Source: Luscinia megarhynchos (taxonomy: Eukaryota > Chordata > Aves > Passeriformes > Turdidae). From it: a DNA stretch of 64,000 nt. The notes beneath the pieces were generated by a model, which was not told where the DNA came from, made no database searches, and saw nothing but the letters and a program-made list of their open reading frames with translations. Shown here one piece after another: positions 13,101 to 25,100 of the stretch. The stretch spans positions 16,102,330 to 16,166,329 of the forward strand of contig CM067566.1 of NCBI GenBank assembly GCA_034336665.1. The letters are read 5' to 3'. Both the position numbers and the translations under genes were made by a program. Each line of letters starts with the position of its first letter. The stretch's first letter is position 1.

Positions 13101-14150
13101 TTCCTCAGTTTGAACAACATTATTTTAAAAATTACATGAGAAAACCCAACTATTACTTAATATGTTCTTTTTGTCCCCTAGTTTGTGGGTGTTGAATTGC
13201 TTTGAATAGTTTCCTCAGAATTCTAGATCTTAGATATCTGTATGCAACTAGGCACTAACTTCTCTTTGTCCTGTTTTGACTACATCCTCTGCATATTGAT
13301 AACACAATGACACATCTCCTCTAAAGTGCACAAAATCTTAGATCTTTAGCTCTGCTCCTGGGAACTTGCTATAAATATACTTGTGTTATGCTGCCTTGAT
13401 GTTTCTTCCTAATCTAGTCTGCAACCTAGAGACAGTCAATATTCAGCATTTAAGCTGGGAAAAAAGTCAAAATTCCTTGATTAAGCAGTCCATAAGATTA
13501 AAAAACTCAGAAATTCAATGTTGAAAAGTTTCCTCAAACTCACTGGCTGTGGAAGGAGTATGACAGCAGATGTATGTTGTCTGCATGCCATTAATTTTAT
13601 ATTTCCTTGCTTTCAAACTTTTGTTTACTTAAGTAGAAGCTTCCTCTTGAATGGCCAGGCTTTTCAGCCTTAAAATTTGTAAGATCTGTGGGTTTGTGTT
13701 TTATCTGTGCTGCAATATCCTTTTAAGGCCTTTTCCAAAGAGGCTAGTTTCATGTCTGTTAATAATTTTTCTTTTCGTGACTGAAGCTCAGAATCACCAT
13801 TCCAATGAAGTGTGAAAAATGTGGCTATGTTTATTATTAACAAGACTATCTTACAAGACAATCTTGTTAATAATGCAAATCACACTAGTGCACAAGATTT
13901 TCTTCCTGAAAACTTTATTTCCTCTGATGCTTTTTCATCTTGTGGGACTACCTTACAACTGTCACTTTATAAATTACTGTTAAATTATGCAGAGGAGCTT
14001 TCAGACAGGTTTACTGTAAAGTAAATTTTGCTTAATAATCAGTTCTGTAACTGTTTTTATTAAAAACATACCGGAAAACATGCTTTGTGCATGTTAATGA
14101 TGTCAAGCAGAAAAACCCCCAAAGTTGTATAAAGGGGATGACATAGCCTA
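10150..14150. other. Unique AT-rich non-coding sequence
   Basis: I see no gene or recognisable mobile element here. The stretch holds a short (ACTAAT)3 run near 10994-11012 and the 27-bp duplication at 12615. A 36-base segment at 12745-12780 on the minus strand sits between a good acceptor and a good donor, but it has stops in all frames. Confidence 0.6.
12615..12660. repeat. Short tandem duplication, period 27
   Basis: The 19-base string TATGAATTTGTTATTACTA occurs at 12615-12633 and again exactly at 12642-12660. This is a recent-looking local duplication in AT-rich DNA. Confidence 0.9.
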
Positions 14151-14159
14151 GGAGAATTA

Positions 14160-14790
14160 GGGGTCCTAATTCCTCCCCTGGTGCAGGATCCTGCATTTGT
14201 TTTTGTTAAATTCAAATGGGTTCTTTTCTGCCCATCTCTCCAACCTGCCCAGGTCCTTCTGGAGGGCTGCACAGCCCTCAGGGGGATCAGCCCAAAGCTC
14301 CTCCCAGTTTTGTGTTGTCAGTGAACTTGCTAAGGAGGCATCTGGACCTTCATCCAAGCCACTGATGAAGAAGTTCAATAGTGAGCCCAGTACTGAACCT
14401 CAGGAGACCCCACTCATGACAGACCACCAGCTAGATTACCTGATTAAAAACCTCTGGGATCTGCTGCTCCTCACTGCCCACTCATCCAGCCCACAGTTCC
14501 TGAGCTTGCCTATGAGGATGCTGCAGGAGACAGTGCTGAAAGCAAGGTAGACAATATCTGCAATTCTCCACTCCCCCATCCAGGTGATTTTTAAATTGTA
14601 AAAGGCAATCTGGCTGGCCAAGTGTGATTTACCTTCAATGAATGTATGCTGACTACTCTTAGTCACCTTATTATCATGGAGATGGCCTCCAGAATGAGGG
14701 ACTCTGTCACCGTTCCAGGGATTGAGGTGAGGCTGACTGGCAGGTAGTTCCCTGGGTTCTTCTTGCCTTTTTAAAGACTGGAGTGACATC
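14160..14790 (-). mobile_element. CR1 LINE fragment, reverse transcriptase region (broken)
   Basis: Read on the minus strand, this is a decayed piece of the second open frame of an avian CR1 retrotransposon. The frame near 14440-14790 carries recognisable landmarks: a PREL(PA)-type block, SSQHTFIEGKSHL, IAFYN, VVYLAFS-like DIVYLAFSTVS and ILIGKLRNCGLDEWAV. The next stretch, in another frame near 14166-14378, has SGLDEGPD, PEGCAALQKDLGRLERWAEK and FNKNKCRILHQGRN. Together these match the part of the reverse transcriptase that follows the polymerase centre. The two stretches lie in different frames and the FADD catalytic box is degraded (reads ASSLTTQN where FADDTKL is usual). The copy is therefore dead. 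Both ends are truncated. The open frame on the plus strand across it is an antisense shadow. Confidence 0.87.
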
Positions 14791-16262
14791 TGCTTTTTCT
14801 TCTTTCTCTAATCAGAGAGAAAAAGGTACTAGAGTTAAAATGAAAGGAAAATTTAATTGAGGCTTTTCAAAAAACTGTGGTGAAAAAAAACCCTAATATG
14901 AAGTATGTATAGTAAAGAAGTAAGGAGGAATGCCCTTGTGCCCTAGAAGCTGTGCAGCGTGCAAGTAAGAAATGCTGAGTTATCCAGGCAATGGAGATTT
15001 AGTTCTGTGAGCATTCTTTCATCAACAGTGTGCCAGCATTATAAAAATGCAGCTCCAAATCAGATTGCCAAGGGTAAAAGAGAATGATGCCTTGCTGTGC
15101 ACCCCTCTAGTCTTTCTGAGGAGTTTGATATAATATATGAATTTATGGTTGCTTTGGCCAAGTGATTCATTCCCCATAGGAGGGATAGTAAATTCACCTT
15201 TTGCTACTGGCATTCTTCTACAGCTTTTATTTCTTTTTTCACATTCCTCTTGATTCCTGTTTTATGGTAGTTGCTTATCATCAAAACCAATATTCTGGCA
15301 AGAGAAGCCTTGGATAGGTCTTCCTAACATGCCAGGTGTTACAAAACATGCATTGGTTTCATTCCAGCACTTGGCATCCAGCTGAACACAACAGGAAGTA
15401 ACCCTTCCAAATTTCCTTAAGCCAGGGATTCTTACTAATGACAGAACTGCCTAATACTGATTCTGTATGTAGTCCAGCACCATTCATTTTTGTGTCTCAG
15501 AAGTTACAGAAAACAATCATAGCTTATACAAAGATCAAGGTCAGTGATGTACACAGCAAAAATTAACTATGCCCTGAACATGCTGCAATCAGTGTGAAAA
15601 AAACATAAAGATGATTTAACTATCCTTATAGTGGAAGCACCAAAAGTGCTGCTTTCACGTTTGATGTGTTGGTAGACCTCTTGTCTATGTAGAGGCTTTT
15701 CTTCAAAGATGACAAAATACTTCAGAAAAATGCTTGACCAAAGAACTGGTAGGAGTTTAGAAAAAGATTCCTGCTCAGAAAATGGCAAGTGGAACTTACG
15801 TGCAAAATGGGTGGCTCCAAGATATTTTTTTCTCTTTCTCCTCTTTTGATTTGAATCCTTATTTAAGCCAAAAGTGCCTTGCTTTTTTTCCTAGATGGAT
15901 CTAGATTTTCATGTGGTCCAAAATCTGAGGAGAAGTCAGGACACTTTGCAATGGTCTGATTCATGATAGTGAATACAGGATTCAGAGTACAGATTCTTAT
16001 TCAGCAGACTTTGGAACACACCCAAGTATTTATAATTTCCATCCAAAATATGAAAAATACTAGTATTTCAATGCCACTCAAAGAAAATGCATTAATGCAT
16101 TTAAAATGTTTTGTAATTAAAAAAAATGGAGTCCTATAAGCCTTTCTTCTCCCACTATTTCACTCTGTATGTCTATATAACCAAGGAAAGTTATAATGTA
16201 CCCTTTTTCTTAAATATTTTTAGTTCTTTAAGATGAAAATAGACTCACTTTTTCTTTTCCAG

Positions 16263-16357
16263 AAACCATGTTTAACTAGTCAAGATAACCATGTTACAAT
16301 GACCCCTTTAGTGAATCCAGGCGTTGCTTTGCTGTGTATTCAAGGACCACAGTACAG
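16263..16357 (+). other. Possible exon, plus strand
   Basis: A strong acceptor with an almost unbroken pyrimidine tract (CACTTTTTCTTTTCCAG) precedes 95 bases and a good donor, ACAG/GTAATA. The first frame is open over the whole exon: KPCLTSQDNHVTMT, then PLVNPGVALLCIQGPQYR. The other two frames have early stops. It would enter in phase 0 and leave in phase 2. I do not recognise the peptide. It could be a genuine small exon, an exon of a non-coding RNA, or a chance pairing of splice sites. Confidence 0.25.
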
Positions 16358-18299
16358 GTAATAAAACAGAAGTAAGAAAAAATGTGATTGTTGATTGAAA
16401 ATATGTGATCTACATTGTATTTCACTTTTTATACATTGGTACTTCTATATATTTTTGTAGCAATCTCAGTAATAATTTCTTCTTAGAGTGCTGCTGTCAT
16501 GTCATGTTCAGGACCCTTCCCTTCTCCCTTTACAAACACAGAGAAAAAGAGATCATTATTACAAAGAGGTTGATGTGATATCTACCAGCTTAGTTGTGAC
16601 TAAGGTTAAAATAGATGCTTCCAAAAGTGAAATTCACATCTTTCCAGGGAAATGTTAATAGCCACAAAGGAGGATAAATTGACCATTGTGAGATTGCAAT
16701 AGTTTAAGTATAAAGGTTAAAACCAATTTTGGTTACATCAACAGTAAAATCCACTTACTTCAGATTAAGTGGTGAACTTCTGCAATTTTTCCATGCAATA
16801 ACTCACTTTTAAAATAATTATTTGGAATAGGAAAATAGAAAGCTCCTGATCCCTGAAAGTTTAGATTATAATGAAAAAAACCAAACAAACCAAAACACTA
16901 GCTAAAATTTTATTCCCCTTTTGTTCAGGTAAAAAAATCCTGAACACTCACTATTTTCTTTATTTAAGTACAGATTAATTATAAAGACAATTATTTCAAC
17001 AGCTACTGTACTCCAAGTCCACATAAGTATCAAACCATAAGTATCAAACTACAAGTGTGTAATATGAAATGGAAGGGTGAAAGAGGGAGAAAAAGAAGTG
17101 TTACATTAGAAAGACCTGCAAGGAATTTACAGACGTAATTTAATAAAAAATTGTAATTAACCTGCAATATGCCATTTTGAAAATGCAGAAGAATAAATGT
17201 GAATAATTGATAGAGGAGTAATACAGAAATAATGGAAAAGAGAGAGTTCACTGATCTCTATAATGACACTTTTCTCTCACTAACCTAAACCCAAACCAAG
17301 CCAAAATACAAAACAAAACAACCACTCCAGACAAAAAAACTTCCTCAAACCCCAAACAAATTTAATGAATGTGTATAAAATATATTTTCTTTTCAAAGCA
17401 ACTTGTCAAAGAACAGGTTTTCACATATTTTGTAAATATTTTATCCTCTCCAGATACTCTTCTCTTTATGATAGAAGGCATCCAGCATTAAGAATCCCAT
17501 TTCTTCCTCAATTCCTCATACAGCCATGAGTTTTTAGAGAATATTTTACAACTGATTTTAAGAAACTGGAGCTCCTGTGTCATTCTGATTGTTTCATTAA
17601 GCTGTAGGAAATGCAAGTATTTTTCTTTTTCTCCCCCCTTCATATTCTATTAATGTTTCGTTTTGAAAAATGACCAAAAACCTTCCTGTGTTTGGAAGCT
17701 TCATTCTACTCAATATTGTTTGGAGAGAACCAAATCTCCACATAGTAATGGAGAGAATGTTAACTAATATATACACAAGGCGTGCTTTCCCCTTAGGCAC
17801 AACATACCCTTCATTCAAAGAAAGAATAGTTGTGAGACACAGAAAGTACATTTTGAGAAACCTTTACAGTCCCTTATAAAAATCACTAGAACTGAAGTGT
17901 TCACAAAATCCTGTCTGTAAACTGACAATGCCTGAGCTAGTTCTATACATTTTTGCTTTTGCATCTCTTAGCAAAACTGATTACTACCTGAAAATGGGTC
18001 ACACAGATCATCTAAACCAAAAATATGTGGAAAAATAAGACAGTGCCACTATGACTCCATTTTCCCATCTTCACCATTAATTTCATTTAGCAGGTGAATT
18101 TTTTTAAGACTCTTGATTTTCCTTTATTACATCCTTAATCTCTTATAATAGTGAGTTTATATGATTACGGTTTTAATAAATCAGCATTATTAATTAGAAT
18201 TTATTTGCCTTTACAATTATATATTTGCAAGTTCTTACAATTAAACACAGTTCTTATGATTCTGCATCCCCATAAAGGAGAAAGGTTTATCTAGACTCC

Positions 18300-18600
18300 T
18301 CTCTGAATAGAGGTGGCATGCTTGGGATGTATTGTGCCTTAAAGCAAGTATCATGCTGCTGTCTCTGATGCTGTCAATCACTGGCACGTCATTAAAGCAC
18401 TGCTGTCACTTCCTAAACCTGTGGTCTTTAGGGCCTGTCTGACTGTGTGTGTGTGCAAGAAGGGTGGCTAGCACGTTGTGGGTGCCACTGGAATACAAAT
18501 GACTGTGATTCTATTGTATGGAGCACTTCTTTCACTCAGTAATGCAAAATGTTGCATTTATCATTATGATTGAGGCTACAGATGTTCTCTATAGTGAGTA
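18300..18600. promoter_or_regulatory. Candidate regulatory element with PBX-MEIS-type site
   Basis: The decamer at 18371-18380 is CTGTCAATCA, the exact complement of TGATTGACAG, the composite site known for PBX with MEIS or PREP homeodomain partners. A RUNX-like core (TGTGGTC) lies at 18420-18426. The surrounding 300 bases are of more balanced composition than the neighbourhood. This suggests an enhancer-type non-coding element, but single motifs occur by chance and conservation cannot be checked here. Confidence 0.25.
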
Positions 18601-18907
18601 TTGCATAGTGGGAAGCCAAAATGAGGGAGTCTAGCAGCTACCTAACATCTTGTTTTCAGCTGATCATAAAGGACTTTTCAGGGTTATAAATACCACAGGA
18701 CTCATTCTGCAGATGGGGAAATGGAGGCAAAGAAAGATAAAGTCAGTGTCAGATGAAGCCAAAAGGTGGTCTCCCTTGTTTGTATAGTATTGGAAAGAGC
18801 AGGAGAAAAAATGGAAACCCTTTCAATAATAACTTGTTTTAATTTAGATATTTAAGTTTTCTGTATTTTGGCATGGACTGAGATTGGGTCCTCCCTACTA
18901 ACAAGCT

Positions 18908-18962
18908 GTATTAAATTTGCAAATTTTGTATTAAATTTGCAAAACTCTTTTTTTTTTTTTTT
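18908..18962. repeat. 20-bp direct repeat followed by T15
   Basis: GTATTAAATTTGCAAA occurs at 18908-18923 and again exactly at 18928-18943. A run of 15 T residues follows at 18948-18962. These are simple local repeats. Confidence 0.9.
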
Positions 18963-21900
18963 ATAAATTACAGTGCATTACTTTTTTTATGTATTGTACA
19001 TACTTTTAAATGCATCAGATATATATGACTCAAGCTGACTCCTCATATTCGTTGTGCAAATCTTGTTGTACATTTTAGAAAACAAAATGTAGAACAGGTG
19101 TCTCTTATTCCTACAATAATTTTGGGGTGTTTTCAGAATTTAGAAGGAATGAAAGAAATGTGTTCTTTATTAGTTTTCCTCAATGTCATACATTTTCACT
19201 TTTTTTTTTAATCTAGAAATTTTATATAAACAACAGTATCTCTATTGCTTTCTTCTACTTGTGACAAAAATTTTCTAACACTTTGGCTGCCCTCACTTCA
19301 GTAAATGAAAACCTATGCCTCAGTTAGGAGAGGTGTTTTAATTACATTCTTAGCTTAAAGCATGTGTAGGTGGTTTATAGAATATAAAATAGTGTTGCAG
19401 ATTTGGGGATTACATGTAGAGTTGCTTCCTGCCCTGGAAAAAAAAATCTCATTGCTAGTTTTTTCTTTCAAATTCCTTCTTTAAATATATTCCAGCACTT
19501 ATCAAATTATTGAAATTATCAGTTTAGTATATTCACAGATTAAAGTTATGTCTGTGAGTACCTTTACAAGTTTTTTCTAAAAAAATGCCAAATCTATGGT
19601 ACCTTGGGTCCAGCCATGGGGAACTTACTTTTGTGGTATCATAAAAGCATGGTTATCTGATAAAAATTAAAATAGAAATATTGTGTTTCTACTTTTTTTG
19701 ATAGTCTATTACTTGATAATTTTCTATGCACCTTCCTTGTGTATGTTATAACTCTATGATTCTTTCTGAAATATTTTGTGCTCCAAATAATATTTTCTTA
19801 CTAGTAATATTATCATTAGGTATTATTTTTAAGCCAAGATAGTCTGCTGCTTTATTCCTTGGAATGAATTAATCTACCTGATATAAGATGTAATCTTAAA
19901 TACACGTGTTCATTCTTTGCATGTTGGACTATTATGTAAATGATGATGGGTGGCAGGGTGTGGGATAGAGAAGGAAAAGAAGTTGTTACTTATTTTGTCT
20001 TTGCTTTGGAAAAAAAACAATGTCAGATTTTAATCATCATGTCTTAAAAATACATTACACTGACTGGGTTATCATTGATCTATTCCAAAACCTACTAGAA
20101 TCCTGTAAGAACCTGTCCAGTGACTTTAATAGCTATTGATTGAACCTCCCAGTAGATAGTGTTTTACAGAACTATTTCTGTTTGGTATTCTGAAAATATA
20201 TTCCCTTCTTATACTCCCCCCTAATTGTTTTTTATTACCTTAGAAATAACATGTGATTGGCACATTTAAGATTGCTGTTTGAATTATCCTTTTTGTACGG
20301 TTAAAAGGCTCTGGAGAAATGTGTTTATTATTGACATTTATGTTGCTCTGTGGCTGCATAATTTGGATATTCTTACACTAATTGCCATAAGTCACCATGT
20401 CTCCTTTCACCTGCAATATTCAGTGAATGAAAAAATCATCTTGAAGTAAACAGTAGCTCCCAGACTGCACATGAAAATAATCTGATGGTGTTTACACGTG
20501 CATGTGCAGAAACAAACATGCAAGTATATCCCGTGGGTTGGAGTTCTTGTTAGGGTTCAAGGTTTCATAGCTTGAGATAGTTACAGGCATAAAAATGGAG
20601 CTCTGCCAATCTTTGTGATGAACTGCTGGACAATTTGCTGAACTAGCAGCTCGTGATAACATTTGGTCATCTCATCAATTCTCTGTGAGCATTTATTTCA
20701 AATTTCTTTCCATTGCTGAACAAAACACTGTTTCTGATAATTAACATTTACAAAATAACTTTTCTTCCTTTATTCAGAATTCACATTGTTTTACCATAGC
20801 AGAACATTTGATGTTGACTGAAAGACAGTCATACACAAGTGTTGTTTTTCTGCATACATGAAATCCTTACTTTAGAGTCCAAGCCCTAAAACATGGTCAG
20901 GTTAGCAAAATTAGATGATAATCTACCTATGTGTCCCAGGACTGTATTTAACATTTGGAAGGGCCCAAGACATTTGGTATCCTAAACAGTACCATGAATA
21001 AGGACAAGAAATCAAGTTTAGGAAATTTTGGGAGATCTTTTATGTTACAAAGCTTGTTTATTCTTTGTCTGTGTGTCTCACTCTAAATGAAAGGAAGTGG
21101 CTTTGCAAGCAGAAGGATACGATTAAACAATTCCCATAGTTTCTAAAGACTCTCCCAAACAGTCCAAGAGTTTTTCTGTAGTATATGTAGCACATTCTGT
21201 AGCTTTGCTGATGAGCTGTGAAATGAAAATTGTGACCAAAATGTGGTCTTTCTGAAATGCATTTTGAAAAATAAATAACTGCATCATCGTGTTAGATATC
21301 CTGTGCACCAAAACTCATGTTGGCATTGACATTATTTTGGCATCACAAGTGTTAAAGTCTTTTACTATCTGTGCTTGCCCTTGTCTACCCTGCTCTGAAG
21401 GTTCATGCCTTGCCCTTTGCCTTGTGAAATGCAACTGCCTACAGTGCCTTGCTGAGGACCAAATCCACAGAAGAGTTCAGACACCTTATTTAACATTTTT
21501 TGTGGTTTGGATTTTAAAGCATCATCTGTTTTCCCATTACTAAAGAATAGCATTATTTTTGCCAGCAGCATGACCACAATGATTTTAACACTAATTCCTG
21601 TTTAAGTCTCATTGCTGTTTAAGCACTTTGCTGATACTATTTAGTAGTAACAGATCCCTGTTTTCTGAAATGTTGCAGGAGTACAATGGGTCATATCTCT
21701 AAATAAAATGGACAACAAAAGTGATTCTGCATGAGTTATGAATACTGCATTGCTCTGTGTACCTCCCTAAGTGTTTTTAGATTATAAAACAATTTTATAT
21801 AGAGTTGTACATCTAAATCTCATGTATTGTGGCTTAAATCAAAAGAAAACAATTTCTGAGAGGACAAAACAGTCAGACTACATATGTCCCAAAATAACTG

Positions 21901-22161
21901 ACCCAGAAACAACTCCAAAACCACCAATGCAGCAGCATCTGGAAACCTGTGAAGAACCAGATGCTGTTGCAAAAATATCTTCCACAGTTTGACATTTGAT
22001 GCTGTGACTGACATCCAAACTACTGTTGTAAATATAAAGGAACTTACCACCAGTCTACTGCTACTCCTCTTTTGGAAGAGAAAAACACTCTGTAGCATGA
22101 TTTAAGACTTCCAAGTAGTTTGTGAGTAGAGGAATGACAGGCAAAATGAGCATCTCTAAAC

Positions 22162-22174
22162 AAAAAAAAAAAAA
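22162..22174. repeat. A13 homopolymer
   Basis: A run of 13 A residues is followed by more A-rich sequence. No retroposed body is recognisable upstream. Confidence 0.9.
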
Positions 22175-25100
22175 CAAACCAAAAAACCAGAAATTAAAGC
22201 ATCTTGCTGTGTACTACAACATTTTCAGTCATTTTAACATAGATGAACTCCCAGAGCAGCTCCAGATCTGACCCTAAGACCTGGCATTAATTCTCAGGTT
22301 TTCTCTAAAATGCTATACAGCATTTAAACTACACTTATCAAATTTCAGAAGACTTTGGAAAATGGACATTGTTTATTGTTATATGTTTACTGAACTTGGA
22401 AATTTACTTACAGTAAAAGTCACTGATTAAAAAAGACTTTTATCTCAGCTGACCATATGTATCATTGGTAATAATTTTTAAATTATCTTTCTAATTTCAT
22501 TGTGTTCCCTTGGAAATGTTTCCCTTACCCAGAAGCAGATCTCCTGGTGAGGTCTTCTCTCTAATCTACTTCAATTTTACCCATTCTCCTTTCTTGTTTT
22601 TATGACCTTTTCCTTCTATTATAGTCACCAAAACCACTCATCAAGCAGAGAAGAAAGAGTCTGATCTTGTTCATACCTACCAAGCTGGGGCTTGGGTAGA
22701 AGAAGCTCAGAGGATGAGAAAAAGCAGACTAAGATGAGTAGGATGAGATAAGCAAGTTAACAGCTGATGTTTTTCTGTTAAAAATAAAGCAATGGGCATG
22801 TATACAGGAACACTAAGCCAAATCTTTCCTGAACTAATTTGAACTAAGATTTAAAATTAATTAATAATTTTCTACTTGTTTACAAAATTGCTGTTAGTTA
22901 ATTAGCCTTGGTAGCCCCTGTGTTTGCTCCATCATCCAACAAAAACTATGAAACAACTAAAATGGTATAGAAAAAAATTACAAGAAGTCATATAGTCCTG
23001 CCATTGCTCCTGGCAAAAGTGTTGCAAGCAGGCAGTTCCTGTGGCTCAGCCAAAGTGCTGCAACTTGTTAAGCTGCAATAAATTCCACAAATGTGTAAGT
23101 ACTCAGCTAGCTTGTGTGTGCTCTACAGACACTCACAAGGAGAGGAAAGTGAGGCCAATACTTACTGTAGGTCTATCAGGAAATCACATTTTCTCTTTTT
23201 TTTTATTTTCTGTTCTTTATTTTCTATTAATTCCCAGTCTCTTTAAACCATTTTAGCCCTGAGCACATGCTCAGCATATTCTGAGTGGTGTCCTGAATAG
23301 TTAGAGGCCACTTGTTATTTTAGCAAGAGGAGGACTGGCAACTTACTGTATTTCTAGGTAGCAAGGGCTGCACTGAGACTGGGGCTTACTTCATCAAGCT
23401 CAATTGTCTTGCTGTTACTTTGTACTTTCCCCATCTGTTAGTAGCCACCTGTTATATCTCATGCTGATTCCTGATTAGGGCTTCTTGACACCACTGCAAT
23501 AAAAAATAAATGGCAGTCAAAGTTAAAGCAATGACTTTTTTCGGATGCAATGAATAAGTGCATTATGCCTGCATTCATTTTCTGGATTAAAAACTGAACA
23601 GAATCAAACCAAACCACAGATTTGAGAGACTTTTTTATTTTTGACCCCCAGAACAGAGGGTGTTGACTGCCTTACATATTTATTCCTCAGAGCTGATTGC
23701 ACTTTGTAAAAATGATCTTAAAAACAGACTAATGATCTTTGGTTTCCTAGTTGAGATTCTTTAGAGAGACTTAAATGTGCTTTGGAAGAGAAGATAAAAA
23801 GACCCTATGAAAAAAATCTGAAAGCATTAGCCTTTTTTGGGTAATCTTGGTCAAAGAAAACAGCAAAGTAGCAAAAGTCTGAATTAAAATGTTTGTTTTT
23901 AAGCAAAACCCAAATGTTTTCACTGATGAAGTGAAAAACAAGATGTTTTCAGACATTCCTGGGACACTAAGATATGAGCAAAAAAATTGGAACTGACCTC
24001 ATAAACCCAGTTTTTGTGGTTGCTTTAATCCAGGGATTGAAACTTAAAAAATGACCCGCCTCTGCACTCTCTACAATGTGCTGTGACTTAAATGCATAGT
24101 TGAGATGTAAGTTTCCCAACCAAATTCTCAGAAAAAATAAAACAGTGCCAAGAACAACTCCCCATCTCCTGTCTCAACCACAGAAACACATTAGAAGTTT
24201 TACTTTGATTGCTTACATTTCTGGCATTTTACTTTTTTGATAAAAATTAAGTTGGTTTATTATTTGACTGGTTTTTGTTTCATTTTTTCAATTTTCTTAT
24301 GACTGAAGTAAACACACCAAAATAGAACCACAATGAATATTTTTATAAGTGCTGCAAATGCAGCCTGTGATTCTTTCCTGTCTGTAATTTGGAAAACTCC
24401 AAGTGATAGTAAAGAAAGAGTTTCCAGGCTGAAAATATGATGGAAATTGGGTGAGTTCAAATTCATTTAGGACAAGCATGGCTCACCTGGAGCTGAGAAC
24501 TAACCTGGAGGTGAAAACAGTGGTAACTGAGCCTGCCAGGAACATGTAGAATAGTTCAAGGCCCAGGGAAAAGGGGATATTTTGGCCAGTGTGGTGCAGA
24601 TGCAATTTTAGAATTTGAAAATTCCATAATGATCACTTGAAGGGTATGAATCATCTGTCTGAACAGATGTTCAGCAGCCACCTAAATCTCCTTTCCTGAG
24701 ACTCAGCACTCCACATGTGCTCCAGCTGTTTGTCCCCACCTGGCAGCTTTCATAGCACTTTGGGTATTCCCATTACACACCTTCGTGCACAAACTTCCCT
24801 GCAACCAGACCTGGAAAGTTCAAATGCACTGGCTCAGAGTGTGGCTTGGAAAAGTGTTAGCTTTGTTGAACTGGGAACTTTAACCATGGCAGCTGACTAC
24901 AAGTATCAGGCCAGGTTTCTTCTCCCACTTGCACTGCAGTCCTTGCTCACATAGGCAGAATGCAAAGTGCAGGCAAGGACCCACTGACAACTTCCTAGTC
25001 ACTACATCTGCAAACTGAAATTTGCTATGGCTGCAAATCTATTGCACCTAGCAGTAAAAACCTTGCCATCCCAGGCACATTTCATGAAAGCAGTATGATT

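Noticed and set aside
14197..14550. 117-codon open frame on the plus strand
   Set aside because: It is the antisense shadow of the CR1 reverse transcriptase piece.
19730..19770. Possible CR1 tail (CTATGATTC)
   Set aside because: Only a single octamer-like match is present and the upstream sequence does not fit CR1.
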